Source of the DNA: Palsa-504 sp963753225
Lineage (GTDB): Bacteria; Actinomycetota; Actinomycetes; Streptosporangiales; Streptosporangiaceae
Length of the DNA: 64,000 bases
NCBI GenBank assembly: GCA_963753225.1
Contig: CAVWBQ010000021.1
Span: 584,299-648,298, forward strand
Direction: 5' to 3'
Numbering within the stretch: the first letter of the stretch is position 1; every line of letters starts with the position of its first letter. The translations under genes were made by a program, and so were the position numbers. Under the pieces are notes generated by a model. That model was not told where the DNA came from, ran no database searches, and saw only the letters and a list, made by a program, of their open reading frames with translations. Below, in pieces: positions 51,514 to 60,047 of this stretch.

Positions 51514-52344
51514 TCAGGGGTGCCTGGCGGGTGGCTCGATGTCGTCGTAGACACGGGCGGCGGCCAGGAGCCCGTCCGGGCCGCGCTCGTAGACGCCCAG
51601 TCCCGCCTGGGGCGGGACGTCATGGCTGCCCCAGCGGACGCAGTTGTACTCCAGGGCGCAGCGCACCCCGTCGTCGGTCACCGCGCAGTGCTCCAGGCCG
51701 ATACCGCCGCCCGCGCTGAAGCGCCCGGTGAAAAAGGAGCGGAGCTCGGCGAGACCGCTGTGGGTGGCGTGCGGGCCGATGGGCTCGCGGTAGTACCCGC
51801 CCGGCTCGAAGGTGCTCACGACCGCCTCGGTGTCGCCGGCCTCCAGCGCGGCCTGGTAGCGGCCGACGACATCGCCGGGGCGGGCGGCCCCGGGCTGGAG
51901 GATGGGAGGCCGGAGGTGGCGCCGTCCGTCGACCGGCCACTGGCTGCAGTAGGTGCGGAACACCATCGACAGGTCGTCGGGAGACTCGGCAACGACCGCC
52001 ACAGGCCACGCCACTTCCTGCCCGTCAACGCCAAGGTGCGCCAGCAGTTCCACCACCGCCCGCCCATCGGAAGACGTGGAGGCCACGGTCTCGATCCGGG
52101 CGTGGTGCCCGGCCAGCCAGGCCCGATTCCGGCTGATGAAGTGCCGCAGCTTCTTGTGGCCGCGGACCTCGCCGGCGCGGGGATCGTAGACCACCACCTC
52201 GCCCGGCCACACGGTCTCCAGGACGTGAATGTCACCCTGGTTAAGCGCCTTGAAGTACTGTCCCACCGGATCCGCCAGACCCACGGCACGGGTCTGCTGG
52301 CGCGCCAGCTCCACGGCGTTGACGAAATCCGGAAACCACGGCAT
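51514..52344 (-). CDS. Tandem SnoaL/NTF2-like domain protein
   Basis: 276 residues in two similar halves. First: DPVGQYFKALNQGDIHVLETV, ending at DLSMVFRTYCSQWPVDGR. Second: DVVGRYQAALEAGDTEAVVSTFEPGG, ending RCALEYNCVRWGSHDV. Both match NTF2-like hotdog-cone folds used by small-molecule cyclases, isomerases and hydrolases. The duplication suggests a single-chain dimer. No catalytic residue can be assigned. Confidence 0.75.
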   Translation of the reverse strand: MPWFPDFVNAVELARQQTRAVGLADPVGQYFKALNQGDIHVLETVWPGEVVVYDPRAGEVRGHKKLRHFISRNRAWLAGHHARIETVASTSSDGRAVVELLAHLGVDGQEVAWPVAVVAESPDDLSMVFRTYCSQWPVDGRRHLRPPILQPGAARPGDVVGRYQAALEAGDTEAVVSTFEPGGYYREPIGPHATHSGLAELRSFFTGRFSAGGGIGLEHCAVTDDGVRCALEYNCVRWGSHDVPPQAGLGVYERGPDGLLAAARVYDDIEPPARHP

Positions 52345-52378
52345 CGCGACCCACGCTCCCTTACCACCCGGCCTTTCG

Positions 52379-52620
52379 CTAAGTATCCGCCAGCAGCCGG
52401 AGGACTATCGCCGGGTCGCGGTGGGCGGGCGTATCGCGGACCAGGCGGAGGCTGAGTTTGCCCGGCAGGAAATAGTTCCGGCTCCATTGCACGGGCGGGC
52501 CTTCGGCGGCGACAGCGCTGTCGAGATACATGGTCTCGGTCAGCAAGAGCGCGGCCGCCGGCTGGTTCAGCCCGCCACCTCCAGGGCTGAGGCCGGCCCG
52601 CTTCAGCCGTCCCAGCGGAC
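52379..52620 (-). pseudogene. UTRA-like (GntR effector domain) C-terminal fragment
   Basis: Reading the minus strand in one frame gives LNQPAAALLLTETMYLDSAV, then PVQWSRNYFLPGKLSLRLVR and a TAG at 52379-52381. This resembles the C-terminal beta-sheet of GntR-family UTRA sensor domains (xExxxYDxxGxPVExS). The DNA-binding half is missing. It overlaps the winged-helix fragment to its right, so this stretch is a junction of two broken genes. Confidence 0.5.
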
Positions 52621-52987
52621 GACAATCCGCCTTCCGCTAAGGCCGGGCAGCGGCAGGGACTCCGCTTCCGCGGTGACCGCATCGCGTTCTGCGCTCGACA
52701 GCGGCCGCCAGGGCTGCACGGTCATCACCGTGTCCGCGCCGCCAGGTCCCGGCGATCTCTCCCCCGATGAGGAGGCCGCCGGGCCAGACGCGCGGAGTCC
52801 AGAGCGCCTGGCGGCGGCTGGGGTCCTGGACTAGGAGGTCGCGATCGGCTGCGTAGAGGAGGAAGTAGGCGTCGCCGCTTGGCAGCAGCCGTACGGCGGC
52901 CGCGGGCCCGGGAGCGGCGCGGAAATCCGTCTCGTCCCGAGCGAGGATCCACGCGTCGCCGACCGGTGTCCGCACCGGTGTGGTCAT
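52604..52987 (-). pseudogene. C-terminal part of a winged-helix DNA-binding (YcaQ/HTH_42-like) protein, frameshifted
   Basis: Frame from 52987: TPVGDAWILARDETDF, LLPSGDAYFLLYAADRDLLV, LWTPRVWPGGLLIGGEIAGTW. After GTWRR it slips one base to TVMTVQPWRPLSSAERDAV and ends at the TGA 52604-52606 (RRIVVRWDG). The first ~250 residues of the usual ~380-residue protein are absent. Homologues of this family act on crosslinked or damaged DNA. Confidence 0.65.
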
Positions 52988-53038
52988 GACGGCGATGCTG
53001 GCACACTCTAGGCTTACGGCTCAGTCAGGAGGTGCGGG

Positions 53039-53623
53039 GTGGCGCGTCGTGCGACCCTCGTTTACGCAGCCCTTGCGGCCGCGGACACGCTGCTCGCGGC
53101 GCGCGGCCAGGATCGGCGGCGCTGGCTGACCAAGCCCTTGCTGATGCCGGTGCTGATGGCCGGGCGCGACCGCCCGGCGCAACGGGCGCTCGCCCTGGGT
53201 GGGGCGGGCGACGTGGCCCTGCTCGGCCGCGGCGAGACCGCATTCACCGCGGGGCTGGTGAGCTTCCTGGCCAGCCACGTGGCCTGGATCATCGCCCTGC
53301 GCCAGCGTCCCGGCGGCGGGCACCTGCGGGCCAGGCCAGCCTTGGCCGCGCCGCACCTGGCCGCGTTCGGCGCGGTTAACGCCTACCTGTGGAAGCGCAC
53401 CGGCAAGGACCGCATCCCGGTCCTCGTCTACAGCGCGGCACTGCTCGCGATGTCCCTGGCGGCGCTGGATTCCGGCTCGCCGCGGACGGCCGCGGGCGGT
53501 GCGCTGTTCCTGGCCTCGGACTCCCTGCTGGCGCTGGAGAAGTTCGGCGGCCTGCACCTGCCCGCCCACGAGGGCCTGGTGATGGCGACCTACACCACCG
53601 CCCAGGCCCTCCTCGCCGGCTAA
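53039..53623 (+). CDS. YhhN family (lysoplasmalogenase-like) membrane protein
   Basis: 194 residues from GTG 53039, with AGGAGG eight bases upstream. The transmembrane pattern (LTKPLLMPVLMAGR, GDVALLG, FLASHVAWIIAL, LFLASDSLLALEKF) fits the YhhN/TMEM86 family, with conserved KP and D residues in the membrane. Animal members hydrolyse lysoplasmalogen. The bacterial role is unclear. The gene stands alone on the plus strand. Confidence 0.8.
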   Translation: MARRATLVYAALAAADTLLAARGQDRRRWLTKPLLMPVLMAGRDRPAQRALALGGAGDVALLGRGETAFTAGLVSFLASHVAWIIALRQRPGGGHLRARPALAAPHLAAFGAVNAYLWKRTGKDRIPVLVYSAALLAMSLAALDSGSPRTAAGGALFLASDSLLALEKFGGLHLPAHEGLVMATYTTAQALLAG

Positions 53624-53738
53624 CAGCCCGGTCGCTCGGGCAAGCCATCCCGAAGCAGGCCCGCAGGTGCAGCGCGAACTGCTGGTCGCCGATCGGGCCG
53701 AGCTCGGGTGGTGGACTGGGACGCCCTATTGTTGGGTT

Positions 53739-54467
53739 GTGCTGAGCGAACCGCGGTTGCGCCAGGTGGCCCTGGTGGCGCACGACTGCGGGCAGGTCGC
53801 GGAGGAACTGCGCCAGGCCTTCGGCTGGCCGGCGCCCTTTCACGATCCGGGCGTGGGACAGTTCGGCCTGACCAACGCGGTGTTCGCGGTAGGCGACACG
53901 TTCGTGGAGGTGGTGGCGCCCGCGCAGCCGGACACGACCGCCGGCCGGTACCTCAGGCGGCGGGGCGGTGACGGCGGGTACATGGCGATATTCCAGGTCC
54001 CGGACCTTGCGGCGGCTCGCCGCAGGGTCGCCGGCCTGGGAGTACGGGTGGTCTGGACCGCCGACCTGCCCGATATCGCCGGGACCCACCTTCATCCCGG
54101 GGACGTCCCCGGGGCCATCGTGTCCTTGGACTGGGCGTCTCCGGAGCAATCGTGGAGGTGGGCAGGCCCGTCGTGGACAGGGCAGGCGCCCGAACATAGC
54201 CCTGGCGGCGTGACCGGGCTGACGATCGAGGTCAGCGACCCGGCCGGCGCGGCCCGGCGCTGGGCGGCGGTGCTCGGGCTCTCCTCTGCCGGCAGCGGGC
54301 ACGCCATGGTGGTGGAGCTGCAGGAACCGGGCCAGCAGCTGCGGTTCGTGCCTGCCCGGAGCGGCCGTGGCGAGGGAATCACCGAGGTGACCATCGCAGG
54401 ACTGCCAGCCGGCGGGCCGTGGGTGATCGGCGGAGTCCGCTTCGCCGGGCGAGGGAGGATGACATGA
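53739..54467 (+). CDS. VOC-superfamily protein (two-domain)
   Basis: About 242 residues from GTG 53739; an open frame continues upstream to ATG 53667, which has no good Shine-Dalgarno box. Two VOC halves: LRQVALVAHDCGQVAEELRQ... YMAIFQVPDLAAARRRVAGLG and VTGLTIEVSDPAGAARRWAAVLG. It ends LPAGGPWVIGGVRFAG. It is probably a glyoxalase-like or extradiol-type enzyme. ATGA overlap with the next gene makes it the first gene of an operon with an enoyl-CoA hydratase. Confidence 0.8.
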   Translation: MLSEPRLRQVALVAHDCGQVAEELRQAFGWPAPFHDPGVGQFGLTNAVFAVGDTFVEVVAPAQPDTTAGRYLRRRGGDGGYMAIFQVPDLAAARRRVAGLGVRVVWTADLPDIAGTHLHPGDVPGAIVSLDWASPEQSWRWAGPSWTGQAPEHSPGGVTGLTIEVSDPAGAARRWAAVLGLSSAGSGHAMVVELQEPGQQLRFVPARSGRGEGITEVTIAGLPAGGPWVIGGVRFAGRGRMT

Positions 54468-55285
54468 CTGCGCTCGATACGGGAACCGAGGATCTGCGGG
54501 CCGAGATCGACGACGGCGTCGCCGTGATCACCATGAACCGGCCGGATCGGCGGAACGCATTCTCCCAGGCCATGATGTCCGCCATGGGAGCGGTCCTCGC
54601 CCAGGTGGAGGCCGACGATACGGTCGGCTGCGTCGTGCTCACCGGAGCGGGCGGCGCCTTCTGCGCCGGCGGCGACGTCAAGAGCATGGCCGCCGCGGAT
54701 CGCGGAAACGGCGCCGGCCCGTCACTCGACGCCCGTATCCACCGCCAGCGGCTGAATCAGCGGGCCACCAGCGGCCGCCTGTGGAGCATGCCCAAGCCGA
54801 CGATCGCCGCCATCGGGGGGCCCGCGGCCGGGGCCGGCCTGTCGCTGGCGCTGGCCTGCGATCTGCGCTACGCGGTACCGGGGGCGGTACTGACCACAGC
54901 CTTCGCCAAGGTCGCGTTCGCCGGGGACTACGGCGGGACATGGTTCCTCACCCGGCTGGTCGGCAGCAGCAAAGCCAAGGAGCTCTACTACTTCTCCGAG
55001 CGGCTGAGTTCCGAGGACGCCGAGCGGCTCGGGATCGTCAACGCCATCTTCCCGGCGGCCGACTTCGAGCGCGAGGTCATGGACCGTGCCCGCCGGCTGG
55101 CGCACGGCCCGTCGATCGCTTACCGCTACATGAAGGAGAACCTGAACCGGGCCGTGTCCGGTGAGCTGGGTGAGTGCATGGACCTGGAAGTCACCCACCA
55201 CGCGCACACCGGGCTCACCGAGGATCATCGCGAAGCCGCTCAGGCTTTCGTGGACAAACGCGAACCGCGTTTCCGCGGCCGCTAG
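54464..55285 (+). CDS. Enoyl-CoA hydratase
   Basis: 273 residues from ATG 54464 (GGGAGG upstream). Crotonase signature: GVAVITMNRPDRRNAFSQAM, oxyanion GGAFCAGGDVKSM, AGAGLSLALACDLRYAV, and TKVAFAGDYGGTWFLTRLVG. It overlaps the VOC gene by four bases. It hydrates or isomerises an acyl-CoA double bond, again in line with the beta-oxidation genes nearby. Confidence 0.94.
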   Translation: MTALDTGTEDLRAEIDDGVAVITMNRPDRRNAFSQAMMSAMGAVLAQVEADDTVGCVVLTGAGGAFCAGGDVKSMAAADRGNGAGPSLDARIHRQRLNQRATSGRLWSMPKPTIAAIGGPAAGAGLSLALACDLRYAVPGAVLTTAFAKVAFAGDYGGTWFLTRLVGSSKAKELYYFSERLSSEDAERLGIVNAIFPAADFEREVMDRARRLAHGPSIAYRYMKENLNRAVSGELGECMDLEVTHHAHTGLTEDHREAAQAFVDKREPRFRGR

Positions 55286-55430
55286 TCCGCCCTGCCCGCT
55301 GATTGACATGGCCGACGCGGCCACCTGCAATGATGAGGTGGTGTGCCTGCCCGGCGCCGACCGGGCGCAGTGCAGGGCGGCGCCATTCCCGGCAGGCCAG
55401 GCGCCGCGCGCTGTCTCGCCTTGACTGGGC

Positions 55431-56270
55431 TCATGCGTGCGCGCGGGGATCCCAGACGTAGGGGGTGGTGCGGGCGAGGCGGCTGAAGCCGTGTCGGGCC
55501 AGGATCGGCCGGCTGTCCGGGGAGGCGTCGACGTACAGGTAGCGGTAGCCCCTGGCGGCGGCCAGATTGGCGCGGTAGGCGATCAGGGCGCGGTAGATGC
55601 CCTGGCCGCGCCACTCAGGCAGCGTTCCTCCGCCCCACAGGCTGGCGAAGCTGGTGCCGGGGAGGAACTCGATCCGTGCCGAGCAGACCGGCTGATCCCC
55701 GGCCATCGCGACCGTCATCGCCACGGCCTCCGGGCGATCGCGCAACTGGGCGAGCAGCGACCGGCGCAGCCGGGAGGCATCGGTCCCGAATACCCGCTCG
55801 TGCACATCGGTCAGCAGGCCCACGCCGGCCTCGTCGGTCACCGGCAGCAGCCGTACCCCGGGCGGCACGTCCACCTGCTTCGGCGCCGAGGAAACCTCGG
55901 TCACCATCAGCGACTCCTCGCCCTCGGCGCCGAAGCCGGCCGCCAGCAGGCGCGCACCCAGGTCAGCCGGCCGGTCGTAGTCGTACAGCTTCCACTCAAA
56001 CTTCTCGCCCCGGGCGGCGAAGTAGGCCACTTGCGCGGCGATCACCGCGTCGGCGTCGGCGTCGCCCAGCCCCGACCAGGCGATCCCCGACCACCCCCGG
56101 CCCTCCGCGCCCACCCAGCGCACCACCAGGGAGTCGGCCTCGATCCGCGCCCCCGACCCGTCCGGCCGGACATTGCGGCGGACCTCGGCATCGAATGCGG
56201 CAAGAGCATGGTCAGGCTCCACCCGCCTAGCCGACCACAAGAACTCGCTGCTGTGCCACTCTTGGGTCAT
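55431..56270 (-). CDS. GNAT-family acetyltransferase (long form)
   Basis: 279 residues from ATG 56270 (MTQEWHSSEFLW). An N-terminal extension of ~150 residues precedes the GNAT core PVCSARIEFLPGTSFASLWG, GTLPEWRGQGIYRALIAYRA (acetyl-CoA P-loop RGQGI) and LYVDASPDSRPILARHGF. It is divergent from the GNAT at 56269, and the two ATG codons overlap on opposite strands. Confidence 0.88.
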   Translation of the reverse strand: MTQEWHSSEFLWSARRVEPDHALAAFDAEVRRNVRPDGSGARIEADSLVVRWVGAEGRGWSGIAWSGLGDADADAVIAAQVAYFAARGEKFEWKLYDYDRPADLGARLLAAGFGAEGEESLMVTEVSSAPKQVDVPPGVRLLPVTDEAGVGLLTDVHERVFGTDASRLRRSLLAQLRDRPEAVAMTVAMAGDQPVCSARIEFLPGTSFASLWGGGTLPEWRGQGIYRALIAYRANLAAARGYRYLYVDASPDSRPILARHGFSRLARTTPYVWDPRAHA

Positions 56271-56787
56271 GGGCCTAACCGGCGTCGCCGTCCAGCCCGT
56301 CGGCGAGGGCAACCTCCAGCCGGCCGTCCAGTTCCTCGGCGAGTGGGTAAGCGACGGCGAGGCCGAGGCGCGCGAATTCCTGGCCGATCATGGCGAGCCG
56401 GAAGGCGCGAGCCTGATCGCGCGACGCGGCCACCAGGTGATCGGTGTCGTCGCGCTGCTGTGGGAGTCGAACTACGCCGGGTTCTCCGATCACGGCATTC
56501 CGCTGGTCCACCAGGTCGCGGTGGCCGGGCCGTTCCGGCGGCAGGGAGTCGCGACGCGGCTCATGGACGCGACCGAGCAGCTCGCCAGGACCAGGGGCAT
56601 CGTGACGCTGGGCATTACCGTCGGCCTGTCCGCCGAGTACGGGCCGGCTCAGCGGATGTACGGCAGGCGCGGCTATGCCCCGGACGGGCGGGGCGCGTGC
56701 CAGGGCCAGCGGCCACTCGGCCAAGGGGAGCGGGTAACGGTAGACCACGACCTGATCATCTGGCTCACCAAGGATCTCGGCGGCTGA
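56269..56787 (+). CDS. GNAT-family acetyltransferase
   Basis: 172 residues from ATG 56269. HQVAVAGPFRRQGVATRLMD is the acetyl-CoA loop (RRQGVA), and SAEYGPAQRMYGRRGYAPDG is the C-terminal GNAT helix. There is no Shine-Dalgarno box, because the start codon sits two bases inside the start of the opposite-strand gene (shared CATG), so translation is probably leaderless. Substrate unknown. Confidence 0.88.
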   Translation: MGLTGVAVQPVGEGNLQPAVQFLGEWVSDGEAEAREFLADHGEPEGASLIARRGHQVIGVVALLWESNYAGFSDHGIPLVHQVAVAGPFRRQGVATRLMDATEQLARTRGIVTLGITVGLSAEYGPAQRMYGRRGYAPDGRGACQGQRPLGQGERVTVDHDLIIWLTKDLGG

Positions 56788-56802
56788 GGGATACTGGCGG
56801 CT

Positions 56803-57165
56803 ATGCCTGAGCTGATCAAGGAGCCGAGCCGGATCGCCGCGGCGGGCCAGCCACCCAAGCTGATCGATGAGTACGTGGGACGGGCTAACACGGGCCGGGG
56901 CAGCCTGAGTATCGCGCACATGCGAAGCCCCTCTGGCTGGGCCGAGCCCGGGCAGCGCCCGGAGTTCGACGAGTTCACGATCGTGCTGCGCGGCGCCCTG
57001 GTCGTGGAGTCCGAAGGCGCCCAGCTGACCGTCCAGGCCGGCCAGGGCGTACATACGCGACCCGGGGAATGGGTGCGTTATAGCACCCCGGGAGCCGAAG
57101 GCGCCGAGTACATCTCGGTCTGCGTGCCGGCCTTCGCCCCCGACACCGTTCACCGGGACGAGTAG
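56803..57165 (+). CDS. Cupin-domain protein
   Basis: 120 residues: GSLSIAHMRSPSGWAEPGQRP, EFDEFTIVLRGALVVESEG, GQGVHTRPGEWVRYSTPG. The beta-barrel pattern fits small cupins, with His and Glu metal ligands (EFDEF, VHTRPG). Fifteen bases after the GNAT stop, so probably cotranscribed. Function unknown. Confidence 0.82.
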   Translation: MPELIKEPSRIAAAGQPPKLIDEYVGRANTGRGSLSIAHMRSPSGWAEPGQRPEFDEFTIVLRGALVVESEGAQLTVQAGQGVHTRPGEWVRYSTPGAEGAEYISVCVPAFAPDTVHRDE

Positions 57166-57186
57166 GCCGGGAACATCGCGGTCACC

Positions 57187-57309
57187 ATGACGTCCTGGCC
57201 CACGCCCTGTCCGGCCTGGTGCGAACAGGTTAGCCGCGCCCAGCACATCGCCAGGGACGGGCTGGACGACACCAGGCGAGGCCGCCACCCGCCAGTCACC
57301 AGGCACTGA
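57187..57309 (+). CDS. Possible small Cys-containing protein (40 aa)
   Basis: ATG 57187 opens a 40-residue frame (MTSWPTPCPAWCEQVSRAQH, ending PPVTRH). PCPAWCEQ recalls the Cys-Pro-x-Trp-Cys motif of actinobacterial DUF6907-type small proteins. No Shine-Dalgarno box is evident. Low confidence. Confidence 0.3.
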   Translation: MTSWPTPCPAWCEQVSRAQHIARDGLDDTRRGRHPPVTRH

Positions 57310-57421
57310 CCTAGACGCGGTGGCCGCGAGCAGGGCAATGGGGCGGGAGCAGGACGGCTGAACCCGTTCACCGGGCTATGCCGGTCTGCGCGGCGTGATC
57401 ATCTACGACTGAAGGGCACGG

Positions 57422-57763
57422 TCAGCCCGCGCTGCGCTGAAGCTGCCACGCGGCTTCGAGGGCGTCCTCGATGGCGCCCGCGTCGCCGCTGGCGAGGTCG
57501 GCGACGACCATCATGTGCCGGGCGTACCGGACCGGGACGCTGAAGGTTCCGGGAAACTCCCGCAGCAGCGAGTCGCGGTAGTCGAAGTCCGCGCGGATCA
57601 CCAGGTGCGCGTCGTCGAGCTGGCGGGCGACCAGCCTGCCGTGGTACCGCCACTCGGCCAGTCCTCGCGGCGCGGTGCGTCGCACCCCCGCCAGGGCACC
57701 GGCTAGACGGCCCACGTCGTCCATCTCCACCAAGCACAGGCTTCCCTGTTTTCCCCTGAACAA
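57422..57763 (-). CDS. MmcQ/YjbR-like small protein
   Basis: 113 residues from ATG 57763, or 100 from ATG 57724 (VEMDDVGRLAG), whose GGTGGAG box overlaps the codon. RGLAEWRYHGRLVARQL, VIRADFDYRDSLLREFPGTF and ARHMMVVADLAS, then IEDALEAAWQLQR, fit the YjbR-like fold (small single-domain DNA-binding-like proteins). Its role is unclear. Confidence 0.6.
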   Translation of the reverse strand: MFRGKQGSLCLVEMDDVGRLAGALAGVRRTAPRGLAEWRYHGRLVARQLDDAHLVIRADFDYRDSLLREFPGTFSVPVRYARHMMVVADLASGDAGAIEDALEAAWQLQRSAG

Positions 57764-58324
57764 TCATGGGTGCGGAGCGCTGGGCCAGACGATGCGCAGG
57801 AGGATCAGTGGAGCGGGTGTGGTCTGGCGGGGCCTATGAGAGGTGCAGATATCCACGATATTGAGCACCGCCCCGGCGAGTGGCATCAGCAGTCACTCGA
57901 GCCCCGCGGAGAGGGAGCGGAGCGGACGCGCGAAACATCGTGGATCGCTACCCGCGCTATGCTGCCGCGCTGCTCCAGGGCTGCCAGCCGCAGAGGCTGC
58001 CAGGCACTCCCGCTGGCTGGTTCACGTAATCGTGTGCCGGAAGGCGCCGGAAATGACGCCGTCCCGCCCAAGATCATGGGGAAAACTGGTAGAGAGCAAT
58101 GTTCCGACCACGCTGAATGCCTCAGCCGGAGCCGGGCGCCTGGAGGCTACTCCTGGGTTGCTGATTACGGGTATGCATCTCCCCGGCCGCGGAGCAGGGC
58201 CGTGTCAGGAGCCTCCACCGGCCGACGGCTGCGACGCGTGCCGGCCACGTCCGCGGCATGGCGGCGCGTCGGCGTGCCGCGTGGCTGACGGGCGAGCTGG
58301 CGGTGGCGGTACGGGGCGGCGGTT
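57764..58324. other. Gene-free stretch
   Basis: About 560 bases with no convincing gene or RNA. A long open frame (57843-58355) is very Arg/Pro/Gly-rich, lacks a start signal and does not resemble a known protein, so I leave it unannotated. Confidence 0.4.
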
Positions 58325-58380
58325 CTGGGTCAAAGTGCCGGTGGTCCGGTTCTAGCCGGACCACCGGCACATCGACCCAG
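58325..58380. terminator. Compound stem-loop (22 bp of pairing)
   Basis: Outer arms CTGGGTC (58325-58331) and GACCCAG (58374-58380) enclose a perfect 15-bp stem, GTGCCGGTGGTCCGG (58335-58349) with its reverse complement (58356-58370), separated by TTCTAG. It is the strongest hairpin in the window and may be a transcription terminator or a structured RNA. Confidence 0.6.
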
Positions 58381-58445
58381 CGGTTAGCACATCAGCGCGC
58401 CAGAAATCCGAGGCGACGGGTTATTTTAAGACGCGCGCTAGGCGC

Positions 58446-58489
58446 AACGATGATGCACACCGCGCAACGGCATCAGCCGCATCATCGTT
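58446..58489. repeat. 11-bp inverted repeat
   Basis: AACGATGATGC (58446-58456) and its reverse complement GCATCATCGTT (58479-58489), about 200 bases before the PLP-enzyme start. It could be an operator or a hairpin in the leader. Confidence 0.4.
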
Positions 58490-58687
58490 ACATCAGATCC
58501 TGGCGGCCCGTGAAGTCCCAGGCCACCGTAGCCGTGCGGCGCTCCGGCAGGCCGAGGGCGCTGCAACGCCGCACGCTGCGCCGCAGGTAGCGCCCATTCA
58601 CGCAAGATGCCGAATGATGCAGCGGATGCAATTCCGCTCACTTGGGCCAACCTAAGCTGGGTGGGTCGGACCCGATGAGGAGGCCAG

Positions 58688-59988
58688 GTGACGCACCCGC
58701 TGCCGCCGCTGGTCGCGGAGCGTCTCCGGGCGCTGCGCGAGCGCCCCGCCGAGCCGACCGACAAGGGTTTCGGCCTGCTCGCGTCCGGGATGGACGGGCC
58801 GGCCCCGCGGGCCTGGCCCGGACCAGGCCGGCCGTGCACGCGGCCGGGTTCAGCTACCCGGTGCTCACCCTGCGCGAGTCGGCGCTGGCGGGCAACCTGG
58901 CGGCGATGGCCGCCTATTGCGCCAGGGCCGGGGTGGAGCTGGCGCCGCACGGCAAGACCGCCATGTCTCCCGAGCTGGCCGCCCGCCAGCTGGCCAGCGG
59001 TGCCTGGGGCATCACCGTGGCCACCATCGGCCAGCTGCGGGCCTACCGGGCCTTCGGCTTCCCCCGCCTGCTGATAGCCAACGAGCTTGTCGACGAGACG
59101 GGCATCGCGTGGCTGGCGGGCGAGCTCGCCGCCGATCCCGGCTTCGCGGCGTACTGCTACGTGGACAGCACCGACGGTGTGGCCATCCTGGACCGCGTCC
59201 TCACCGCACGCCCGGCCGGACGCAGGCTCCCGGTCCTGGTGGAGATCGGGCTGGGGCGGACCGGCTGCCGGACCGATGACGAGGCGCTCGCCGTGGCCAA
59301 GGCGGCGGCTGCGACCGGCACCCTGACGGTGGCCGGCGTGGCCGGCTACGAGGGCAGCATCGGCGGCGACCCCAGGGAGCAGGCCCCCGGCCCGGTGACG
59401 TCGTTCTGCCGCCGGCTGGCGAACCTGGCCGCCACCTTGCTGGCCAGCACGGGGGCCGGCGGCGGCGAGTTCATCGTCACGGCGGGCGGCAGCGTGTACT
59501 TCGACGTGGTGACCCGCGAGCTGGCCGCGGACGGCGCGGCGGGGATGACGGTGGTCCTGCGCAGCGGCGGGTACCTCTTCCACGACCACGGCCTCTACCA
59601 GGCCGCCACCCCCGCCGCCCGCGGTGTGGCCGGGGCACCGGTGTTCCGGCCGGCCCTGGAGCTGTGGGCGCAGGTGCTGTCGCGGCCCCAGCCGGGGCTT
59701 GCGCTGCTCGGCGCGGGCCGCCGCGACGCCGGCTTCGACGCGGGCCTGCCGGTGCCGCTGCGCGCGCGCCGCCGGGACGGGGCAGCGGCCGGCCTGACCG
59801 GCGCCGAGGTGACCGGGCTCAACGACCAGCACGCCTACCTGCGGCTGGACCCCAGTACCGCGCTGGCGCCCGGCGATCTGGTGTGCCTGGGCATCTCCCA
59901 CCCCTGCACCACGCTCGACAAGTGGCGGGTGATACCGGTGCTGGATGAACAGGACCGCGTCATCGACGCGGTGCACACCTTCTTCTAA
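58688..59988 (+). pseudogene. D-threonine aldolase/D-serine deaminase-like PLP enzyme with a frameshift
   Basis: GTG 58688 has AGGAGG upstream and begins THPLPPLVAERLRALRERPA. At ~58830 one base is missing. The other frame continues VHAAGFSYPVLTLRESALAG, the PLP Lys in APHGKTAMSPELA, YEGSIGG, GGSVYFDVV, and the zinc-binding HPCTTLDKWRVIP at the C-terminus. Adding one base in CCGTGC restores a ~433-residue fold-type III enzyme. Related proteins cleave or deaminate D-hydroxyamino acids. The gene may be intact in reality. Confidence 0.82.
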
Positions 59989-60047
59989 GGCGCGTACCCC
60001 GAAGTCGGGTCCTGGGCGGCCGGCCCGGCCCGGTGTACGTTCGGTAC

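Noticed and set aside
57843..58355. Long open frame (~170 residues) in the interval before the PLP enzyme
   Set aside because: Composition is dominated by Arg, Pro and Gly, there is no ribosome binding site and no recognisable motif, and it ends inside a strong hairpin. It looks like a chance GC-rich frame.
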